Source of the DNA: Tigriopus japonicus
Lineage: Eukaryota > Arthropoda > Copepoda > Harpacticoida > Harpacticidae
Reading direction: 5' to 3'
NCBI GenBank assembly: GCA_010645155.1
Contig: CM021316.1
Location: 12,131,311-12,195,310 of the forward strand
Length of the DNA: 64,000 nucleotides
Shown here: positions 12,475 to 23,315 of the stretch, piece after piece
How positions within the stretch are numbered: position 1 is the first letter of the stretch
Layout of the letters: the number at the start of each line of letters is the position of its first letter
Position numbers and translations under genes: made by a program
The notes under the pieces: model-generated
What the model was told of the DNA's origin: nothing
The model's database searches: none
The model's input: the letters and a program-made list of their open reading frames with translations, nothing else

Positions 12475-12744
12475 TTTTCTCTTTGCATTTGCGAACGAGA
12501 AAAATGTTGAAAATTTGCATCATTTTTCCAATGCGTCTGTGTCATTTGCCTCTTTTTATGGTTTATGATGGGTTGGTTATTGTGTTACTTTGTTTGTTCT
12601 CACTCTATCATTAATTTCATTTTAGCCAACATTTTTTTTAAATTTGTGTGTGGTTTCAAAAGACTCATTTTATTTTTGCCTGAAATTTAGACCTGAACTT
12701 TTCAATTCCAAAAAGGGTAGTCAGAGCAGGCCATGACTGTAGCA

Positions 12745-13787
12745 ATGTTTTTGATGAGACTGGCATTGATAGTCAGGATAATCGATTGGAGGATCTGGTA
12801 GTCACAGATCAAGATGTTTTTGAGGCCATCAAGAGCTTAAAGCTCTCGAGTTCTCCTGGACCTGATGGTGTGACATCTCAGTTTCTGATGAAATGTTCAC
12901 AGATTCTTGCCCCTGTTTTCTCCTATTTGATGCGTTGCATTTTAGATCAGGGCAAGTTTCCCTCCTCTCTAAAAGTAGCTCATGTCGTTCCAATTTTTAA
13001 GGGCGGAGATAAGTCACTCCCTAGTAATTATAGGCCCATTTCTCTGACCTCCAGCGTTGCAAAGGTTTTTGAGAAGATTATGAAGTCCAAGCTTGTAGAT
13101 TATTTGGAAGTCCATGATTTAATTCCTTCTGGACAGCATGGGTTTCGAGCTCATTTTAGTACAGTAACCCAATTGGTTGATCATATTGAGCAAATCATTG
13201 AAGGGCTCGAAAGTCATGAGTCAGTTGATGTAGTCTATCTTGACTTTGCCAAGGCCTTCGATAAGGTAGATCATGGTCTTTTGCTCGATCAACTCAAAAA
13301 GTTAGGGGTCCAGGGTAAGGTCCTGACTTGGATTAGTAGTTTTATAAGCGAAAGGAAGCAAATAGTTAAAGTCGAAGGATCTTTTAATTGCATGTATGAT
13401 GTCAAGTCAGGTGTTCCGCAAGGTTCAATTTTAGGTCCGCTCTTGTTTATTCTCTTTATTGCTCCTCTCCAGAATTTTAGAACAAAAGCCAGTATTTCTT
13501 CATATGCTGATGACACAAAATTAGTTTGTGGAAGGAATGGGCAGGACTCGAAATGTTTAGTTGAGGACTTGGAGAAGGTCTACTCTTGGGTTGGCGAGAG
13601 TAACATGGCATTGAACGGGATGAAATTCCGCACAATGACGTATGGGACGTCAAAATTAAATGTTCCTCTCAAAGACAATGGAGGTTGTGATATTGAGCAG
13701 GTATCGTCCATGAGAGATTTGGGAGTTGTCGTCCAAGATGATGGAAAGTTTGATGAGCATATCCAGTTGAAAGTGGGGAAGGCATTT
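12745..13787 (+). mobile_element. L1x non-LTR retrotransposon, open up to the assembly gap
   Basis: The frame is open from 12,786 into the gap, including the full RT core: SPGPDGVTSQF, YRPISLTSS, LDFAKAFDKVDHGLLLDQL, GVPQGSILGPLLF and SSYADDTKLVCGR. It is almost identical to the 10.7-12.5 kb copy but inverted, with the two 5' ends about 270 bases apart. Compared with the 42.25 kb copy, about 580 bases of 3' end are missing, close to the 610 N that follow. Confidence 0.92.
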
Positions 13788-14397
13788 NNNNNNNNNNNNN
13801 NNNNNNNNNNNNNNNNNNNNNNNNNNNNNNNNNNNNNNNNNNNNNNNNNNNNNNNNNNNNNNNNNNNNNNNNNNNNNNNNNNNNNNNNNNNNNNNNNNNN
13901 NNNNNNNNNNNNNNNNNNNNNNNNNNNNNNNNNNNNNNNNNNNNNNNNNNNNNNNNNNNNNNNNNNNNNNNNNNNNNNNNNNNNNNNNNNNNNNNNNNNN
14001 NNNNNNNNNNNNNNNNNNNNNNNNNNNNNNNNNNNNNNNNNNNNNNNNNNNNNNNNNNNNNNNNNNNNNNNNNNNNNNNNNNNNNNNNNNNNNNNNNNNN
14101 NNNNNNNNNNNNNNNNNNNNNNNNNNNNNNNNNNNNNNNNNNNNNNNNNNNNNNNNNNNNNNNNNNNNNNNNNNNNNNNNNNNNNNNNNNNNNNNNNNNN
14201 NNNNNNNNNNNNNNNNNNNNNNNNNNNNNNNNNNNNNNNNNNNNNNNNNNNNNNNNNNNNNNNNNNNNNNNNNNNNNNNNNNNNNNNNNNNNNNNNNNNN
14301 NNNNNNNNNNNNNNNNNNNNNNNNNNNNNNNNNNNNNNNNNNNNNNNNNNNNNNNNNNNNNNNNNNNNNNNNNNNNNNNNNNNNNNNNNNNNNNNNN
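13788..14397. other. Assembly gap (610 N)
   Basis: Run of 610 N beginning in the middle of an L1x reading frame. Residues translated through it are meaningless. The repeat content on both sides explains why the assembler failed. Confidence 0.99.
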
Positions 14398-14800
14398 ACA
14401 AATTTTACTCATAAAAGAATAAAGTAGATAAAACAAACTTTATTCAATTTTTGAAGCTTGTCATACAACGTCATACTTAAAAAGTAGTATGTAATTATCA
14501 TTTATGCTTTTGATTCTACATATTTCATCAATATTCTTATTCTTAAGCATTAACTTTGTTTGGAAACAGTTCTAATCATCTCGATATCGTAAAATAAAAA
14601 CGTTTTTTTGCCTTATTTATCACCTGTAAATTATGCCATTAATCCATCCATGACTTTTTCCTCTTCACATTCAGAGTAATTAAAGCATGTGCATAAAACT
14701 CTTTAAGAGGTACAATAAATAAAACAAAATTTATATTTTAGAATCTTTGTACAGCTTGTGTACTATCTTATCTTTATGAATTTGCCATTTGCCAAAAGCA
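14398..14800 (+). repeat. Sequence after the gap, shared with 25,695-26,000
   Basis: CAATTTTTGAAGCTTGT, CATCATTTATGCTTTTGATTC-like sequence, and TTAATCCATCCATG occur in the same order at 25,705-25,930. It is noncoding and follows L1x tails in both places. Confidence 0.7.
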
Positions 14801-14869
14801 AATTGTGATTTCCACTAATTTGGTTCTTTGAATTGAACTTCAATTTACCACTTGTTTATGGGTCTTAGA

Positions 14870-15720
14870 TGGTTCAGAAAACCATAGCACAATCTACTGT
14901 TATACTGATGGCACCAAAATTAAGGACCGGGCTGGATTCGGTTTGGTTATATTTCTTAATGACAAAGTGCTGCACTAACACTCAGCTTCACTAACACTCA
15001 GAATATCTGGGCTCCATGGCCACAGCCTTCCAAGGGGAAGTTCTTATTTATGGCTTCTTAGACAGAGGAACCAAAGAATCAATACTAAATGTGGTAGTTA
15101 CCCAGCAATTCAAGCCATCCATGGGAAGGTGATCACTTTCCAGGGTGTTTGGTAAGTAAGACAATTGCTGCACGGACTCACCAAGAAAAATAGAGTAACA
15201 ATCTAATGGATCAAAGCCCATTACGGGCTGAAAGGTAACAAAATGGCAGACAACTTAGCAAAGAAAGATGCAGAACAAATTGCTTTGGCCCCAAACCATT
15301 TCTCCCAGTCTCCAGAAGTGTTTACAATGATGCAATTAGGAAAGGGGTCAGCAACCAATGGGTAAAATATTGGACTAAATCTACCTCATGCAGCCAAACA
15401 AAAGTGTTCATTTCCCAAACAAATTTCAAAGAAGTTACTAATACTTGAGGAACAATCACTAGGCCAGCCAGAACTTGGCAAAATCATACAATTCATAACA
15501 GGTCATTGCAATTAAGAGACATTGACATATCCAAGACGACAAAAACAACCCAAACTGCTGATTGTGCAATGAGGAAGACAAGACTCCTTGGCATTTACGA
15601 AGTGAATGTCCAGGTTTAAAAACTAGACGTTGGACTAGTTTCCAACATTCGACTTTGCCACAAATGCCCAAGTGTTCACATAAGCAGCTCCTAGGATTTC
15701 TCCAAGGATTTATCAAATAG
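14870..15720 (+). mobile_element. RNase H and zinc-knuckle tail of a third non-LTR element
   Basis: Degraded RNase H domain: IYTDGTKIKDRAGFGLVI with the first catalytic Asp at about 14,907, ATAFQGEVLIYGF with its Glu at about 15,040, and WIKAHYGLKGNKMADNLAKK at about 15,207-15,265 with the His and last Asp. After it comes a C-x2-C-x8-H-x4-C remnant (LCNEEDKTPWHLRSEC) at 15,555-15,615. This order is that of I/R1/Loa-like elements, not of L1x. In-frame stops make it inactive. Confidence 0.8.
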
Positions 15721-15916
15721 GAGCTGCTTGACTTTTGGGGGAAACAGTAAAAATTGACTGGAATGAGCGGGAATTGCTCTTGATTGGGACACCCTTTAAC
15801 AAATAGGGGCCTTAATCTGCTAACTGGCTTGTAACAAACAAAACAAACCACTTGTTTGAGTTTTATTTTTTCAGATGTACACAAAGTTGACTTTTCCAAT
15901 GGGCTGAGTCATCTAC

Positions 15917-16190
15917 AGGATTGAGTTGTCCATTGGGTCGAGTTCTCTGTTGGGTCGAGTTGTCCATTGGGTCAAGCCGTTCTCTGGGTTGAGTCGTCCT
16001 CTGGGTCTAGTTGTCCTCTGGGTCAAGTTGTCTGCTGGGTCAAGTTGTCTGTTGGATTGAGTTGTCCACTTGGTCGAGTTGTCCTCTGGGTCAAGTTGTC
16101 TGTTGGATTGAGTTGTCCACTTGGTCGAGTTGTCCTCTGGGTCGAGTTGTCCACTGGGTCGAGTTGTCCACTGGGTCGAGTTGTCCTGGA
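15917..16190. repeat. 15-base minisatellite
   Basis: About eighteen units of GTCGAGTTGTCCACTGG-type sequence, period 15, with variants (CTCTGG, GTTGGA, CTTGGT). Because 15 is a multiple of three, long meaningless frames are open on both strands (for example repeats of DNSTQWTTRPSG). Translation is not supported. Confidence 0.93.
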
Positions 16191-16477
16191 ACCATGACGC
16201 CACATGAAAGAACAAAAATCGTCCATGAAAAGGACTTTAGCAGGACTTTAGCCTTTCCTTGAAGAAAGGACGGGAAAGGGCATGAATTTTATCACAATTA
16301 TTAAGTCTTAAGTTTGAAAGGCAGTCCTGCCCCCTTTTTTCTTTATTTTTAGTTTTTAAGTTCAAGATTTTTTTTACTTATAAAAAAGATCAGTTCAAAA
16401 AAAATTTAACAGGCATAAAGAAGTATTTTAAAACACTGCCATTCAACACTTATCTGATTTTTGGACGTGGAGAAGAT

Positions 16478-16590
16478 GGGTTGGCACAATAAGTAAACGC
16501 GCGACCGAGCTATGCACGGGTTCAAAGGTTCGATCCCAGGTCTCAGAAAACACGTCTTTTCGTAAGATTTTCCCTGGTTAAAAATCCGTC
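16478..16590 (+). mobile_element. tRNA-like sequence, possible SINE head
   Basis: GGTTGGCACAATAAGTAAAC is followed 30-40 bases later by a perfect box B, GGTTCGATCCC, at 16,527-16,537. The spacing of A-like and B boxes fits a tRNA, but pairing arms are poor, so a functional tRNA is unlikely. A single copy was seen. Confidence 0.4.
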
Positions 16591-17107
16591 ATTCTTTTAA
16601 TGTGACCTAAAGTGATAATAATTCAGGCTGAGATAGGAACTTCAATTGAAAATGTGGCGAAAGTTTATGTAAAATAATGAAAAACTCCTATGATGTACTT
16701 ATATCATATTTCAAATTGGTAATTTAATTATCATATTGGAAAAAAATATTTATTTTGCACTTCTAAGTCGGTAAATATTAGATAGTGTAGAAATGGGATT
16801 TCAGAATAAGATTATCCCTATATTCTAGAATGCTTGATGTTATCATATGGTTTATTGATTAATAGTGTAATTAATAAATGTATTGTTTCCCAGGAAGTTT
16901 CGGAATTTGATAAAACCTTTTGTAGAGCCCCAAATCGATTGTTTTCAAAGAAAACGAAAAATGACTTGTTTGGGACTAGATTTCAAATTTTGTTTATTTG
17001 GCTTTATTGTAATGCATTTTAAACTATCTTGGTTTATAGCAAACAAGCATCTGCAAATCAGACTTTGATAAAACGGAATGTTGAGCCGTAATTTATGCAC
17101 CAAACAT

Positions 17108-17630
17108 TTTTTTTTGCGAATTTTTTATTACCGCGACAAGGAATGCGATTTCCTGTAAATTGAAGGATTTCTCCCGACTGCTTCGATTCCATCCCCAACA
17201 GGATTCGAACCAATGCCGTCTTGGGAAGCACTTACACAACCTACGCGCTAGTACGCTCGGCTATTCTGGCTAGTGATGGACCTTTCATTCGGTTCTTGAT
17301 GGACTCGAGATGGACATTCTTTCGGTTTCGGCTATGCCTACCGAAACCGAAAGAAGACAAGCACTATGTAAAATGGAGTTTGACAACAAAATCGAAAAAA
17401 AAATGGTCCAAAAACCTCTGAACTTTAAGTTTAAAGATTTTTCAAAATTTGCGACTACCCAACATCGAACACATTCTAATTTTCAAGGCGGATTTTGCAT
17501 TTGAACAATTATGTAAACAGTGAACACTGCTTTCGGTTTCGGTTTCGGTTTCGGTTAAGCTCTCTTTCGGCCGAAACTTTCGGTTTCGGTAATGAGCCCT
17601 TTCGGTCCATCACTAATTCTGGCTTCCTTA
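17108..17630 (-). mobile_element. SINE S1, copy b, split by a hAT-type MITE
   Basis: Minus-strand copy: T-tract (A-tail complement) at 17,108-17,116, body and box B complement (GGATTCGAACC) near 17,200. The tRNA head is interrupted at 17,271 by a 345-base transposon and resumes at 17,616 with ATTCTGGCTTCC. The SINE itself has a matching AAACAT on both sides, consistent with a target duplication. Confidence 0.88.
17271..17615. mobile_element. hAT-type MITE family H1 (CCGAAA), copy 1
   Basis: Three hundred forty-five bases. The left end starts TAGTGATGGACC and the right end finishes TTTCGGTCCATCACTA. The 8-bp duplication ATTCTGGC is perfect (17,263-17,270 and 17,616-17,623). Inside are runs of TTTCGG near both ends. 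No coding capacity. Insertion is in the tRNA head of a SINE. Confidence 0.95.
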
Positions 17631-18751
17631 AAAGTTCCTGGAAAAGTTCCTGTAAAAGCGAAACATATTGCAATTGTAAAAGTTAAAAAAGCCAGTGTTT
17701 AATTTTATTTCATACTTGATTAAAGAAACTTGACTTAAAAATAACAAGTATTTTTCTTCATATGATCATTGTAAGACTGTGTTGTAATTGGATTTTAAAA
17801 ATGTACCTTAGGCCTTATTTGAAATTTGCAAACATTTTGCATTTACAATATTCATACATTTTTAAAACCTACAGTTCAAAACTATTGTTCTAGAGCATTA
17901 CAGAATCAACTTGCATTCAAGTTCTAACTCTCGATATATTTTTAAGACGAAAAACTAAGAGTGCTCGATTTGGCCACCCTGACTTCAAGGAAAATTCAAA
18001 ATTGAATCGAGGAGATCGATGTCACTAACTTTTATTTTCCTTCTTCGATGCAATCAAGTTTTGTAGGCATGATAAGGCCATAGTTAGACATCAAAAGTGC
18101 CCAATTTTATCCCATTAAGTATAAAATATACTGGTTTATATGAGTATCTTGAAAAAATAATTTCTTCCATTTTCTGTTTGTTAAAACGGAATGTTAAGTC
18201 GTAATTTATACATCAAACATATTGCAATTGTAAAAGTTAAGAAAGCCAGTGTTAAATTTTATTTTTTATTTGAATATAGGAACTTGACTTAAAAATAACA
18301 ATTATTTTTCTACAAATGATCCTTGTAAGACTTTGTTGTAATTGGATTTGAAAAATATACCTTAGGGCCTTAGTTTTCAAATTTTAAACACGTTTGACAT
18401 TTACGATATTTAAACATTTTAAAAACCAACAATTCTCAGCTTTTGTGATCAAATAGTGACCGAGCATTACAGAATTCAATTGCATTCAAGTTCTAACTCT
18501 CGGTGTGTATTTAAGATGAAATAAAAGTGCTTGATTTGGCCACCCTGACTTCGAGGGAAATTCAAAAACGAATCAAGGAGATCGATTTTACGAACTTCTA
18601 CCTTCCATCTTCGATGCTATGAGCTTTTGAAGGGATGGTAAGGCCATAGTTAGACATCAAAAGTGAAAATTTTTATCCCTCTACGTATTGAATATATTGA
18701 TTTTTATTAGTTTCTAGAAAAATTAATTTCTGCCATTTTCTGCCAATTTTT

Positions 18752-18820
18752 CGCATGAATAAAACCCATTTTCTGCCACCAATTTCTGCCAGGTGGCAGA
18801 AAATGGCTTTTATTCGTATG
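18752..18820. repeat. Hairpin with 14-bp perfect core stem
   Basis: CATTTTCTGCCACC at 18,767-18,780 pairs exactly with GGTGGCAGAAAATG at 18,792-18,805 around an 11-base loop. With one or two mismatches pairing extends to about 30 bp. TTTCTGCCA also repeats nearby. Confidence 0.85.
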
Positions 18821-19435
18821 CCATCACTGGGCAGGGGGCAGGAAGTGGCCTTATTCATATGCCATCACTGCTTTGGACTGTTTGGATTTTGTTTTGGATT
18901 TTTGCTCACACTTTTTTCTTCACCATTCTTCATATAAATGTCATTTCCGCACTGAGTACGTTTGTTCAGTTCATATATGTTGCATTTTCAGATTTCACCC
19001 TCGTTTGCATTAACTGAAATTGATGAATTTCCCTTTAAATCAACCATGACCAGCAGGGCCCAGAAACCATTTTTTGAATACTGACCAGAACAACTAGATC
19101 TTTGGTGAAGTAATAGAAAAATATCACTTCAATACACAACATGCGCTTGAAAAAACTCCCTTAAGGTCTACAAATTTATTTTCCGTGAATTCATTCGAAC
19201 TTCATTAAAAAGTTGCTCGTGTACGTTTACCATAACAAATCATCAAAATTAGTGCAATAGGAAAAGGAACGAGGAAAGAATACTTTTTGGGGTTTGAAGC
19301 CATTACAATTTCAGCATTTTTGAAATGTAGTGGCATAACAATTACTTTTTCGAAAACAGGAACGAGTTCCTGTACTTTCGTTACTTGAAATTTCGTTACA
19401 ACTGCCCTGGACTTAGGATTTTGCAAAAACCTATA

Positions 19436-19512
19436 ATTATAGATCACGTCCTGGCAATCATACTGGATATCAACACTACATGGGTCTGACGGTGCAACGT
19501 CTCCGCTGATAT
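19436..19512 (-). other. Conserved exon-like segment, copy 1
   Basis: On the minus strand an AG is followed by a stretch reading GDVAPSDPCSVDIQYDCQDV. A diverged copy at 44,740-44,812 reads GDLESRDPGCVDFQHGCEDV, with similarity starting exactly after its own AG. The frame is preserved, and the two share three aspartates, VD and the final C-x-DV. That suggests a short exon of a duplicated gene, family unknown. The open frame here continues to about 19,205 but similarity does not. Confidence 0.35.
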
Positions 19513-19743
19513 TTTTCCAATGGTGTTCCAAAAAAACAACATTTCAAAACGATCAAAGTGCAGTAAGCTACTGCCAAATCAAGGTCAGGAAATCTGCCCA
19601 ACAAAACAACAAAATATGGCATGAGAGACAACGAAAATAAATACAGTGTAACCTACAATAGAGATATCCACTTTCACTTGGGCATTTTTTTCACTTTACT
19701 TTTCACTTTACTTTTCAATTTACATATGTCAAATGTTTCCAAC

Positions 19744-20080
19744 CAGTGATGGACTGAAATTGCTCTTAACCGAAACAGAAATTCTTAGCAAATTTTTTTT
19801 TATAAAATATATTTTATTTTTTATTTTTTATTTTTTAAAAAAAGGGCTCAACCAAAACCAAAAAGAGCTGACTACAAAATCATATAAATGAAAATTTAAC
19901 TTGAAAAAGTTAAATTGCTCATGGTTTCGATGTTTGGCAGTTAAATTTTTAAAAGATTGGAAACTTATGTTTCAAAGGTTTTTGGACCAAAATCCGCGAT
20001 TTTGCTGTCAAACTCCATCTTTAGAGAACATTTTTCCGAAAACCGCAATTTCAGCCCAATGCGCTTTCGGTCTATCACTA
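19744..20080. mobile_element. hAT-type MITE family H1, copy 3
   Basis: Three hundred thirty-seven bases from CAGTGATGGACTGAAA to GCGCTTTCGGTCTATCACTA. Flanks TTTCCAAC and TTTCCAAT agree at 7 of 8. The interior differs from copies 1-2 but keeps the same ends and length. The sequence right of it is shared with 4,389 onward. Confidence 0.85.
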
Positions 20081-21091
20081 TTTCCAATATCAAAATGGTC
20101 CCAAGTCAGGGTTGGTTGTGGGAATAATCCCATCCAAAAAGTGTCCCGTTTATCCCCCTTGGGATAAACGGGATTTTCCTCCAAGGGATAAAGGGGACAA
20201 ACGGGATAAACAGGATTTTTCTACTTTTTCGAGCCTGATATCGTTATTTTCATAAATAAGTTCGGTTTTTGTGTCATTTCTTATATCCATTGTGCATGAA
20301 CTTTTCTGAACCAAATAATCTTCAAGTATGAACATTTCTTCAATTTTGTCATGTCTCAAGTGAAATCATGCCTTGCTTGCCTTCTGTGATGTCCATGTCA
20401 TCACTTAAGAGTGTGACTGCTTTTCCTTTAGAGTTTAAATTTTACTTCATGATTTCCTGTTGAATTAATCCAGACAACCAAATTTTATTACATGGAACAT
20501 GCATTTTTGGGGAAACAAAAAGTGAATATAGGTGGATGAATGCTTGTTTTACTGAAAATTAATATTTTTTCCTATTTAGCTTTATTGAGAAATTCTCTTA
20601 GCAACAACACTTGAGGGTTTCACATGAGTTTGAGGACAGTATAACAAATGCTGCTAATAGTTACATATATAGTTTTTATACCCAAATTTTCAAGGCTCTG
20701 CAAAAAGCCAAATAGGAATGCACAGGTACCAACTTCAGGCAAATATCTGAAGCTCAACAAAAAGCTTTGCATACAAAAAATTCAAAACATACTTTTCAAA
20801 ATCGTGTGCTTAAACTGGTGCCAGACATATTCATCATTATTGATACTTAAGACAGCATAAACCCTTAAGTTGTCAGTTCCCTAGAACCATGGCAGATTTA
20901 TGAAAATTTTAGCCATATTGTCTAATTAAGGTATTAGTTTGGTTCAGCTATTTTTCAGGGATATCAAAAATTATTAAAACACATCCAAATTGGCTTTTTC
21001 GTTTATCCCCTGATTTATCCCGTTTATCCCCCCATTAATCCCGTTTATCCCGTTGATCCCGTTTATGGAAAAAGGGGATATCAAAAAAGTT
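20081..21091 (+). repeat. 1.0 kb foldback-like repeat (GGATAAACGGG), copy 2
   Basis: The second copy of the 4,389-5,455 repeat. Units GGGATAAACGGGATTTTCC at 20,160-20,215, and inverted units TTTATCCCGTTTATCCC at 21,013-21,065. Small indels separate the copies; the interior shares long identical stretches such as AGAGTGTGACTGCTTTTCC. Confidence 0.85.
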
Positions 21092-21310
21092 TACTTAAAA
21101 AATACTGAGAGAAAACAACGTTGAAGGCTTCCTTCCTAGAAATGAGATTCAATCTAATTTCAACCTGTTCAATCATTTAGGGCTGCCATCGATCCCATTG
21201 GTCCAATGCAAAAATAGTGTGAATAAAACTTTGTTTGATTTTTACAGCACCCCTGGTCTGAAGTCTTCAAAAACAGAGTCACTTTTTGTATATTCTTTAC
21301 GAACGAATCT

Positions 21311-21420
21311 AGGATCATTAAATACCTATACCTATAAAAAAGGCTATGGACGAAATCCATTTTTCGAATTCTTGGCCAGACAGAGAAAAATCTAAGTAAA
21401 CCAAATGTCCGCCTGGTAAT
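21311..21420 (-). repeat. Duplicated segment of unknown nature, copy 1
   Basis: Shares about 110 bases with 33,226-33,345 (GGATCATTAAATACCTA, then AAAAATCTAA and TCAAAGCTCA). On the minus strand it is open and reads HMSFELPGGHLVYLDFSLSG. The other copy has a TGA in that frame. Either an old exon or simply a repeat. Confidence 0.4.
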
Positions 21421-21429
21421 TCAAAGCTC

Positions 21430-22258
21430 ATATGTTTAATTCCAATTTGATCGGCTGCACTTGGCGTCAGTAAGAGTAATTTGAAGCACAGAGCATAGCG
21501 CGCTTTTCTGACCAAACATTTGCCAAAAAATCGAGGTATTGAGGCTGGTTCAAACAACGAATTCCTCCTCTGTCCTCGATTGGACTCCTTAATTGTTCAA
21601 TTTGTTGCCCATCAGTCTTTGTCAGGAATGCGAACTAACCATTAAAAGAGCATAGTCATAAAATGCAAGCAAGATCTAGTGGTGTTCTTGGGGCAACACT
21701 CGCCAACTTCTTGAAATGCATGGATTTGCTGAGCCACAATCATGCATCAGTTTTGATCATACTTCATTGCCTGAAACAGAAAAAGCAAAAGTTTTAGCCA
21801 TCAAGACTTGATGTCCTCTCATGGAACTCTTATTTCCAAACATATACGGCACCACAAGAAATTTTACAAGCCTTTGAGGGAAGCAAACTTACTGAATATA
21901 CTGAAATCCAGAAAAGCGTAAAAAAGAATTTGAAAAAGAACAAAATGTTTATGAAAAAATGTAAATATGCAGAAGAATTTGCAAAGTAGGTGAAAGAATC
22001 GCTTAAAATCAGAAAATAGTTAAATGCTCAAAAATGGGAAAATAGTTTAAATTTAATTAAAATTTATTTTTCCGTCCCCTAGTCACTCCCATTCTGCATG
22101 TGGGCAATCAATCTTTTCAGTGGCATTTTTTGGCATAATTCAAGGCTACTTAAAGCTTCGGAATTGTACGGATTTTAAAGGGTTTTCTATTGATTTGCTG
22201 CTTATTATACACTTTTTTTAAAAAGGGTTATATTTCCTGTAATCCTCTCGAAAACAGC
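21430..22258. other. No gene recognised
   Basis: AT-rich, between the duplicated segment and the L2x fragment. A minus-strand frame over 21,318-21,557 is open but supported only by the unknown repeat at its end. Confidence 0.45.
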
Positions 22259-23315
22259 TCAAGAAACAAAGCACAAGAAAATTTCGTTGGTAATCAATTT
22301 ATGTAACGTGTCCATGCATTGTTGGTATATTGGGGCACGTAGAAGTATCGTTTGAGGAATATGGGAATATGGCATAGGTGGAATTGGTGGAGATGAGAGC
22401 AGATTGGACAGAGCAAGGACGTCAGAGGCGAAGGCTGTAGAGGAAAATGGGGTGACGTATCTGATCTTGGCCCTGTCCTTGGTTTTTGAGGTGCTTGATG
22501 AAGGAGAGGTGTGTGGTGAAGGTGAAATTAACATAGTTGAAAAACGTGACGATTTCAATTGGGTTGTTAAAGAAGGTGGGTGGCAGACGACCTCTATGGA
22601 AGGACAAGGCTTTCGTCTTGATGTTGTTGGCTTAAAGGCCGTTCTCTTGGCAATAACCGTGAAGAACATTGACGCCATTTTGCAATTCTGCGGCTGAGAA
22701 AACCAAGTTGTTTGCATGTTGCAAGTATTTTGTATTCTACTTTGGTTAATGGTGGGACCTTGATGAATAAGAGTATCGGACACGTCGGATACAAAGCTGG
22801 AAGAGGATTGGCGATAGTGGATCCCCCTGCGGAAGGCCAATGGATGTGAAGCAGCAAGGGGATAGACTTTCATCAGAATACATAAAGCATTTCAGTCCTG
22901 CATAGATATTGGCCAACGGGACACATATTGAACGCAGAATTCCCCACAGTTGGAGGTTGAGGAATAACCACGTTCAGTTCACCCCGTCGAATGCTTTGAA
23001 GAAAATTTACAAAGCATCCTTAAACTGTTCTCTAAGTGCCATGCTAAAAAGCAAAATTTCATAAAAGAGAGTGGCTGCCGAGTTGGTTGAGCGGCTTCTC
23101 CGAAATCCGAATTGGAACTCAGGAAAGAGATTCTTGTCCTTGCACATTTCGGAAAAGGTGGCAGTAAGCAGCATGAACATCACCTTATACGTAGAACAGG
23201 TTTTCCATGGCAATGGTCCGATGATTGTATGTAATGCCCATGGGCCCCTTGTTATGAATAAAAATGATAGAGACATACTTAACGACATAAATATGTAATT
23301 CAAAAAGTGTGCCAT
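22259..23315 (-). mobile_element. Non-LTR retrotransposon L2x, copy b, degraded
   Basis: The minus strand carries the L2x reverse transcriptase: FPEFQFGFRRSRSTNSAATL, then pieces equivalent to those of the other copies, including a RGRLPPTFF motif. At least two frameshifts break it. The 3' part after the RGRLPP motif is mostly lost. It shares only the central RT region with the copy at 2.6 kb. Confidence 0.8.

Larger units (their letters stand above)
17074..18742 (+). repeat. Two-unit tandem duplication, first unit invaded
   Basis: Unit 1 (17,074-18,180) and unit 2 (18,182-18,742) both start AAAACGGAATGTT and finish with ATTTCTTCCATTTTCTG-like sequence. The shared body includes ACATATTGCAATTGTAAAAG and GGCCATAGTTAGACATCAAA. 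Unit 1 is longer only because of the inserted SINE and MITE. No coding seen. Confidence 0.85.

Noticed and set aside
13580..14436. Long frames crossing the N run
   Set aside because: Most of their length is unknown bases.
15459..15899. Minus-strand 146-codon frame
   Set aside because: Antisense of the RNase H/zinc-knuckle LINE tail; no domain of its own.
15917..16190. CRISPR-like repeat array
   Set aside because: No unique spacers between units and the host is an animal; it is a minisatellite.
15913..16262. Several overlapping 65-100-codon frames on both strands
   Set aside because: They arise from the 15-base minisatellite, whose period is a multiple of three.
16478..16590. Functional tRNA gene
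   Set aside because: The box B is perfect but acceptor and anticodon arms do not pair well; kept only as a possible SINE head.
17520..17560. Telomere-like (TTTCGG)n tract
   Set aside because: Only a few units, and they occur at fixed positions inside the H1 MITE in both copies, so they belong to the element.
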